Source of the DNA: Cunninghamia lanceolata
Taxonomy: Eukaryota; Streptophyta; Pinopsida; Cupressales; Cupressaceae
Assembly (NCBI GenBank): GCA_027924645.1
Contig: BSBN01000809.1
Span: 48,576,001-48,640,000, forward strand
Direction of reading: 5' to 3'
DNA: 64,000 nucleotides
A program made the position numbers and the translations under genes. The notes under the pieces were generated by a model that was given only the letters and a program-made list of their open reading frames with translations, was not told where the DNA came from and made no database searches. Positions 57,014 through 64,000 of the stretch are shown here, piece after piece; the first letter of the stretch is position 1; every line of letters begins with the position of its first letter.

Positions 57014-60000
57014 TGTAAAGTCCCCTATTTGGGAGAACACTTCTGTAATGTTCCGTTGTCCAGCTTGATCTTTTACAGTTGACCATTGGCCTATTCCGGA
57101 AACCCGTAGGCTACTTGGAGGATGAAATTGGGGTTTTCAGAGAGCTTCGCAGGGATGTGTTTTCTCGACATTCTGGAATTTACTATTTTTAGTAAGTTTG
57201 GGATTGGCACCGGAACGGGATTTTGAGAGTGGGGTTGGATTCGTCTTGTCAAGACCTTTCCAACGAGCTATAGATCATTGGTTTCCGACATCATCTTGGC
57301 CTCCGTTTTAAAGTCCGTAAATTAAACATTATTATTTAATTTTGGACCTTGGTGCCTAGGCTCAACGACTTAATGTTGAGGGTGAAAAAGAATTGAAGAA
57401 GATTATATTATTTTCCCTCTCATGTTTTATCCCATATGCAAGAGGATTTTAGAGACTCCCAGTTGGAAAAGTATAAAAGGAGGAAGAGTGCTCTCATTTC
57501 GGCATCCGAAATCTTGATAATGTTATGCTGCCGGATTGGCCTTGGGATTGCTTCGAGGAATGTATGCCTCCTAGCTTGGCATTGCTTCTCGCTTGAAAGA
57601 TAGCGACTAGTGGTGAAATAGTCTAGTTTGTGAGTTTGCATTGGGATTTGTGCATTGTAATCAGCTTTTGGCTTTAGTTCAGTTTTGCATATTAGAGTTT
57701 TTCCGGCATTGCATTTTTAGCTACAGCAGATTTGTGTTTTATTCATAAGTCAAAAAACAACAAAAATATTGTTCTGGGTATTCTCTTATTCTCATTGTCT
57801 GGTCAAGGCGTCACTTTCCTCCAGTTTGCAGATTTTTTTGAGATAGCTATGATTTTTAAAAGGCATATCGCCCTTTCTTGAAGGCCGTACCCTCTGCTGA
57901 TGCATTGGAATCTATGCATAAATAATACATGGCATTTTGATCTGTTTTCAGTGTTCTATCCTAAGCATCATCATTCTTAGGGAATATTGCATTTTGTTTC
58001 AAGTCAGTTGGATGAGTTATGAGGGAGATATGAGCATATGAGTAAATTCATAGGTTGCTGGTTTTAATTTAAAGGCGAATGAGATTCATTTTGTAAACTG
58101 ACAGTAGTACTGGCAGTAATTCTCAATCTTGTTCAATTCTGATTTGTAATGCTCAACTCTACTTCCAGTATTTGCTTTTGTATTTACTTTACCTCCGCCC
58201 TATGGTAGCTACTTTCCCATTTCGGGATAGAAAGCACATTCTGGGTGTTGAGTACTTTCAGCATTACAGTTATTTCTTTCAAGCATTGTAATTTGTAATA
58301 CTCCGCCATATGGTCGCCTCAACTCCATATTGGATTGGGTAGCACATACTTGGTGTCGAGTTCTCTTTCAGTACTTAGTGTAGAAGACCCTCTGACCATA
58401 TGCTCACCATCATTGGCGCCATTCTTGGTTAGAGTTATTGCATAAGCATTTTGCTTAAGATCCTCTGACCAATGCTCACACCTTGCCCACATCGGGATCC
58501 TGGTGTACATTCTGGTTAGAGTTGCTTCAGCAACGTTTTGGTTTAGCTGCTAACCTTAACGGGTGCATTGGTTTGTAATTTGTAATTTGAAAAAACAAAA
58601 AATTTGGCTCGGAATATTTCAACTTCAACCTTTGGCTGCATTCAAAAATGAATTCTCGAAGAAATATTAAGGATTATTAAACGTTAATGATAAGATTAGA
58701 TAAGGTCAATGATAATGTAAAAACATCATTTACTTGTTAATGATTGTTTATTCCATGCTTTACCATTTTAATTATTATCTTTGATATTATACTCTATAAG
58801 TGACGTAAAGTGATCATCATGCATATTCAAAGGTTCATACCCATATTCTCTTAACCTCCATCGGGAAATTAGCTATAAGGCGCTTGGATACCTTGCACGG
58901 AAGGAATTACACTGCCCCTCCCTATGATACCTCATAGGGCGCATGGATACCAATTCACGTGCCAGAATTACACTGCCCCTCCTTATGCTATTCCCGTATA
59001 GTTGGAGTGATAGAGAACAAGTATATCTATATCTTCCTTCGTCACTTTTCCGGAAAGTAGGATTTACATGGCGTGGCGCTAAGATACCAATACATGGAAG
59101 GAATTACACCCGACCCTCCTTACCATACCAAGTCCATGGATATGTAAGGCGCCAAGTTACCAATTCCATGTAGGAATTACTCCGCCATTCCCCGCCATAT
59201 CCATTGTTCCATAAGAGATAGTAACTAAGGAGATATGATGACTCATATATTATGGCAGGGATAGTCTTATGATTTAGAATGTGTGTCTATTATGACTCAA
59301 TTACGCTTATTGCTCTTATTCATGATTTATTTTTGGTAAGATCATGCTTCATTGATATAATAACATCTATTTAGAATACATTTCCATTATAATTTCTATT
59401 CACATTACATACATATCATGATTCCATTATAATGTATATACATCTTAAATTTCACTATTTTATTCATCCTATTATTTCATTAATATCTGAATTTTTATAT
59501 GTGTTTATTACTACTATAATTTCTGCTCACTTATATTTTTATACATATATTATTCTTTTATGGATAATACTTTATCCTTAATGTTTCTAGTCATATATAT
59601 ATAACATGTTAAATGTCTGCACATACCTGATCGCTGCCCTCTCAATTCCTCATTCCTTCTATTACCTTTATTTGCTGATGTCTGTTATTTCCTAACTTTT
59701 ATCTGTTCCTTACCTTTTCCTGAACGTCGATGCTCTTTTTATGATTAATTTCTAACTGCTGCCCATACCATTTTTCCTTAATTGATGTTCCTCTTGTTAT
59801 CTCCCTTATTGCGGTGTATGTGAGACGAGAGATGAGAGATGAGAGCCCTGTTTTCCCCCCATCGATTACCATTTATACCTTTGAAATATCTCTTTATTGT
59901 AAGAGACATCACTCCTCTTTGTGATCATGTCCCTTAAAGAATGATCGCTGCTTTTGGATAATAGTTGTCTCTTCATAACTAAGTCATATTTCTTAAAAGT

Positions 60001-60694
60001 CCTACCCTTATGTAATTGATCGGAGGTCTTCTATTTTATTAAATATGCTCCTTTATTTAGGATGGATCGGCTCTCTTAACTGACCGCACTTTTTGCATAT
60101 AGGGTGGCTGTTGCTTATTTGAATGAATTGGAGTTTCCAATATTAGTCTTATACTATAATTTAAGATATGTACTTTATTAACTTTTAGCAATCCTTTATA
60201 TCCGTATTACTTCATTTTTGTCTTATGATGCTAATTTATAAATCTATTTAAATATTTATATTTATATTATTAATTTTGTTAATTATATTTCTTTTTATAT
60301 AACATAATATTATATATTATAGTAATATTTAAATCATATATATCTATATTCATATTAATAATTATATTTATATTGGTATATTATATTTATATTTATATAA
60401 TATATATTATATTTAATAATATATTATATTATAATTATAGTAATTTTAAATTGATAATATTTATATTGTATTTATATTTATTATTTATAAATACAATAAA
60501 TAAATTATATGAAATTTTTTATAAAATAATATTATTTAATATTATTATATTAATAATATTATGTATGTTAATTAAATATTATTATATCTAAATTGATGAT
60601 GACAAACATCATATTTGACGAAAACGACTTCTCCGTCTTTAACATGATGTTTAAATCTTTAATTTAAACAATCCCTTAATATCGGTACATCACA
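57014..60694 (-). repeat. Y 5' LTR (right), interrupted by Z
   Basis: Begins TGTAAAGTCCCC (T to A relative to the left LTR) and ends CGGTACATCACA. Collinear with 52807-54912 outside Z. Confidence 0.92.
57044..58621 (+). mobile_element. Z: 1578-bp solo LTR inside the Y 5' LTR
   Basis: TGTAATGTTCCG ... GGAATATTTCA with a perfect target-site duplication acttc (57039-57043 and 58622-58626). The left Y LTR is uninterrupted at this site. A TATA-like 'agtataaaaggaggaag' at about 57470 is followed by 'tctcatttcgg' and 'gttatgctgcc', as in LTR A near 20670-20735, so Z is a distant relative of the G-element LTRs, in plus orientation. Confidence 0.92.
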
Positions 60695-61379
60695 AATATT
60701 GAGACCTTGAGGTCTCCTCCTTGCCTCCTTGCATTACAAACTCCTCTTCAACCATGTCTATCAAGACCAACTGCTGCAACCTGCTACCATTATCAGTTTC
60801 ATTGTTTCCACCTACAACAAATTCTCCACTCATTCCAACCTCACTCTCAATGACTGCAAACTTTTCCCATAAATCCTCTTCTTCATCCACCTTAACATTA
60901 TCATTCTTTTGAACATCAATCTTTTCATCAACAACAATTCCATCAATCATTTGATCAACAACAACCATATCATTAATCTTAACATCAATAGCTTTATCAA
61001 CATCAAACAAAGAAATTGTAGGATCTTGTTTGTCACCTTGCACATCTTGAACCTTGGATTCAGACTTTACCTCTTCCTGTATGGCTGCTTTCCTCGATTG
61101 TCTTCTTCTTTGCATGATCTTTCTAATGGGCCATTGCACTGTTCTACTTAATGGCAAATGCCAATTGCTCCACTGATGTAGTTCCCTTTCCATTCTTTCT
61201 ATGGTTTGTGTCAATTCTCTAATCTTTTGGTCAAATTCCTCTTGCCTTGCCTTCTCTTTTTCCTTCTTTTTCATTTCTTTTATTGTCTTCTCATCTTTTC
61301 TCTTTTTCATCTCTTGCCTCATATTTGGTACCTCCTTACCTTGCAAACTACTTTTCACTATTTTTCTAAACCAATCCAT
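60695..61379 (-). pseudogene. X ORF, N-terminal part
   Basis: Starts at the ATG at 61379, about 180 bp after the primer site, beginning MDWFRKIVKSSLQGKEVPNM. Residues about 20-75 are a Lys/Glu/Arg-rich coiled coil (KKRKDEKTIKEMKKKEKEKA). A basic patch follows (RKIMQRRRQSRKAAIQEE), then an acidic Asp/Val-rich region (DQMIDGIVVDEKIDVQKNDN). It has no internal stop for 228 codons. The apparent end comes from the Y insertion. Position suggests a gag-like role, but there is no capsid or zinc-knuckle signature. The function is unknown. Confidence 0.65.
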
Positions 61380-61555
61380 TGTCTCTCAAGCAAGCTTATC
61401 CTTGCTTCTCAACTTCTCTAGACTCACCTAGGTCCTTTCCACTTATCCTCAACCTAGTCTCTTGGCAACCAACAACCAGGTTCTTTCTCTCAACCTGCAC
61501 ACAACCACAACCACAAAACACAAAACCACAAACTCACTAGCCCAGACCTTTCTGG

Positions 61556-61567
61556 GCTCTGATACCA
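61556..61567 (-). other. X primer binding site
   Basis: Reverse complement TGGTATCAGAGC, a perfect match to the initiator-Met tRNA complement, three bases from the right LTR. Confidence 0.9.
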
Positions 61568-61570
61568 ATT

Positions 61571-63649
61571 TGATGTAGAGATAAGGAGGTTTCAAAACCA
61601 TGGAGACATCTTTCAATCCCTTCCTTACTTTGACATTGACTCTTCAAGGACTACAAACTCATAACTTGCATCAACTCCTCAATCTCTGTCTACAAATACA
61701 TAGAATACCTTTGAAATGATGTGTTTGACATGACAAGACCATACATGGTCATTAGGAACTTTGACATAGCAACTTTGGTTTAGTGCCTTCACAATTTGCC
61801 TTCACAAACTACTAGCCCTTCACGCAGGACAGTCAGTCCATTCCTTTGAATTTAAGGACTGAAACCATGAAGTAAATACACGATATGATACCTTTTTGGA
61901 CCATTGAAAACATATTTGAAAAGTAGCATGTGTTGTTTTGTAACAAAAACCCCGAATAATGACTGGTAATCTGTCCTTAAGCCTGATTTAAGCATCTTAA
62001 GCTGTCATCTTGGTATCTTCTTGGTATTCTCCCATTACAAAGATCTTGTAACCTCTACTATGGATTGAAAACACTTAAAACATGTTATTCCACTCCCTTC
62101 TAGGGTTTACAAGCATTGTTAGAATGGGCTAAGAAGATATTTCATAAAAATGGGCTAAGATGTCTATCTCTTCTTCAACTTGAAATGAACTCTTCAAGGA
62201 TTACATACTCAAAACTTGCTTCAACTTCTCTATCTCTTCCAACAAACGCATAGAATGCCTTTGAAATTATGTATATGATATGACATGACCACACATGATC
62301 ATCAAGAACTTAGACTTAGCAACTTTGGTTTAGTGCCTTCACAATTTGCTTTCACAAACTACTAGCCCTTCACTCAGGACAGTCAGTCCATACCATTGAA
62401 TCTAAGCACTGAAACCGTGAAGTAAATACATGATATGATACCTTTTTGGACCCTTGAAAACATATTTGAAAACTAGCATGTGTTGTTTTGTAACAAAAAC
62501 CCCAAATAATGACTGGTAATCTGCCCTGAAGACTGATTTAGGCATCTCAAACTGTCATCTTGGTATCTTCTTGGTATTCTCCCATTACAAAGATCTTGAA
62601 ACCTCTACTATGGATTGAAAACACTTAAAACATCTTATTCCACACCCTTCTAGGGTTTACAAGCATTGTTAGAACATAAAATTGACTCATTCTCAGTCAT
62701 GACTGTGACTGTCATACTCAGTATTGGCAGGACAGACTTGGTTGAGGGTGTAAGCCTTCATTCTTTTGCCAAGTTTAACTTAAAGAATGTGTAAAACATT
62801 CAATGATTACCTTTCACAAGCAAAAAACACCATGGAGGACGTTAAATCCACAATAAAACATCAAGATTTCAAGTTTTTCTGCCCTTTACCAGTCTGAAAC
62901 AGAGCAGAACAGCACTAGGGCTCGTTAGAAACAGAAACAAACTTTACTCATAAACTCTGCAATCCTTAGAATCTACGAGAACACATATAGAACTACAATT
63001 TCACCATTTTTTAGCACTTTCCATCGGATAAATTAGGAGAAACATAATTTTCAATGCTCACTGTTACCCTAAATGAGGGTTTGACGGTTTAAAAACAGTT
63101 TTCACAAAAATGATCATAACTCACTCATTGTTACATAAAAGTGAATGAAACAAGATGCAATGGAAAATAGATTCAACCTTCTTTCACTTCCAACCACTCT
63201 CATTCCCTGACACATCCGTACAGGGCTGTACTGTTCAAGGGAACAGCAAGTTAACAGTTGAAGCTTCAAAAAACAAAGACATAAGCATGCAAACTGTATT
63301 TTTTTTTTTTTTTTAAATTTCTTCAATAAAACTTCATGTTTTTCATCTCTACTCATCCTCCACCGTACAAAATGACTCTTGCAAGGCATATTTATGCTTA
63401 ATACAACCTTTCTAACTTCATTAACTGACCAACTACCTTACAACTCTTCAACTTCCATTTGTTGCATTTGTGTAACTTTACATTTTTGCAAATTTGACAT
63501 AAATGACCTCCTAAAAATGACTCAAATAACCTAATGACATCATCAATGTGGCCTCTTGGGCCTTATTACAACATTAAAATATCAAAATTGAATACAAGAC
63601 TCAATATGCCCTCATGGAGGCACATAATCAAATAGGTGCTCCTGCACCA
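61571..63649 (-). repeat. X 5' LTR (right), with internal duplication
   Basis: 2079 bp, 568 bp longer than its partner. A segment from about 61600 to 62125 is repeated, diverged, at about 62150-62675 (compare 'ttcacaatttgc' and 'actagcccttcac' in both). A 16-T run lies near 63300. Confidence 0.9.
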
Positions 63650-64000
63650 TTATTGAACAGTCATACTATGACTGCCAACTCAATGACTGTGAAGCATATT
63701 TGCATGTTTCTATTGTCTCCTTCACCAAGTCTTGTAACCGCTTCTAGGGTATTTGAGACTGCTCTCATAGATCTCTGCATCTCTATACATGTCTCTGACA
63801 TCTCCAAACTTCACCTTATATAACTCATATCATATAATTCCTAAGGAGAAGTTTGAGTCTGTTTTAAAGAGAAGTTTGAATCTTCCATAGGGTTTTCAAA
63901 AAACTATAAGGTCTAGATCATATCATATAGGCTCACTGCCCTGACAGGAATTCTTCTAATCTTTACTTCTTCAATATGCATTGAGATCTCCCCACAATCT
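63650..64000. repeat. S3, right part (continues beyond window)
   Basis: Resumes repeat S at 'ttattgaacagtcatac' after X's right target-site duplication. Matches S2 42416-42770. Confidence 0.88.

Larger units (their letters stand above)
52807..60694 (-). mobile_element. Y: non-coding LTR retrotransposon inside X, minus strand
   Basis: LTRs at 52807-54912 and 57014-60694 (the second split by Z). Perfect target-site duplication aatat (52802-52806 and 60695-60699). Primer site and polypurine tract both agree on the minus strand. The 2.1-kb internal region holds only minisatellites. Excluding Z the right LTR is about 2098 bp against 2106 bp on the left. Confidence 0.94.
51072..63649 (-). mobile_element. 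X: LTR retrotransposon with its own ORF, minus strand
   Basis: LTRs at 51072-52582 and 61571-63649. Perfect target-site duplication ttatt (51067-51071 and 63650-63654), and the uninterrupted target is visible in S2 near 42416. A tRNA-iMet primer site next to the right LTR sets the minus orientation. The internal region carries one unclassified ORF and no pol. It was later split by Y. Confidence 0.93.

Overview
The window is intergenic DNA from the nuclear genome of a land plant. I see no intact host gene. Nearly all of it is decayed LTR retrotransposons nested inside one another, plus broken pieces of host-type genes. The plant assignment rests on plant-type Ty1/copia (Tork/Tnt1-like) and Ty3 chromovirus polyproteins, tRNA-iMet primer binding sites (TGGTATCAGAGC), a HAK/KUP potassium-transporter fragment and a calnexin P-domain fragment. 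The large size, age and nesting of the elements suggest a giant-genome plant such as a conifer; that last step is inference.

Layout. (1) 1-14530: a plus-strand LTR element (here E1) with no recognisable pol but a long, broken, Lys/Glu-rich reading frame, four polypurine tracts and a 1.7-kb 3' LTR. It has been invaded by a complete but dead copia element (4283-10600, C1) and by inverted solo LTRs of its own LTR superfamily (1-1239 partial; 10831-11922). (2) 14531-29431: two chromovirus copies, G1 and G2, in head-to-tail order sharing one LTR between them (internal G1, LTR A, internal G2, LTR B). G1 contains a 397-bp solo LTR. G2 contains a complete 373-bp TRIM. LTR A contains a 1.26-kb insert. 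(3) 27449-30440: a tandem duplication crossing the outer edge of LTR B into its flank. (4) 30441-43100: gene debris, comprising a possible first exon, calnexin exons (minus strand, one piece duplicated), a LINE RNase H remnant, a HAK/KUP exon, one unidentified exon-like block, a solo LTR and two copies of a repeat called S. (5) 43516-49130: three tandem higher-order units of 1.7-2.2 kb, each with an eight-copy 27-bp minisatellite. (6) 49512-64000: a third S copy split by a four-level nest: S, then element X (51072-63649), then element Y (52807-60694), then solo LTR Z (57044-58621).

Most insertions are bounded by exact or near-exact 5-bp target-site duplications that I could read directly, so the order of events is unusually well resolved. 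E1 and X carry their own unclassified reading frames and no visible pol. Y carries only minisatellites, and the TRIM carries nothing. They would all have depended on enzymes from other elements such as C1-like or G-like copies, which here are dead (stop codons, frameshift, or loss of catalytic residues).
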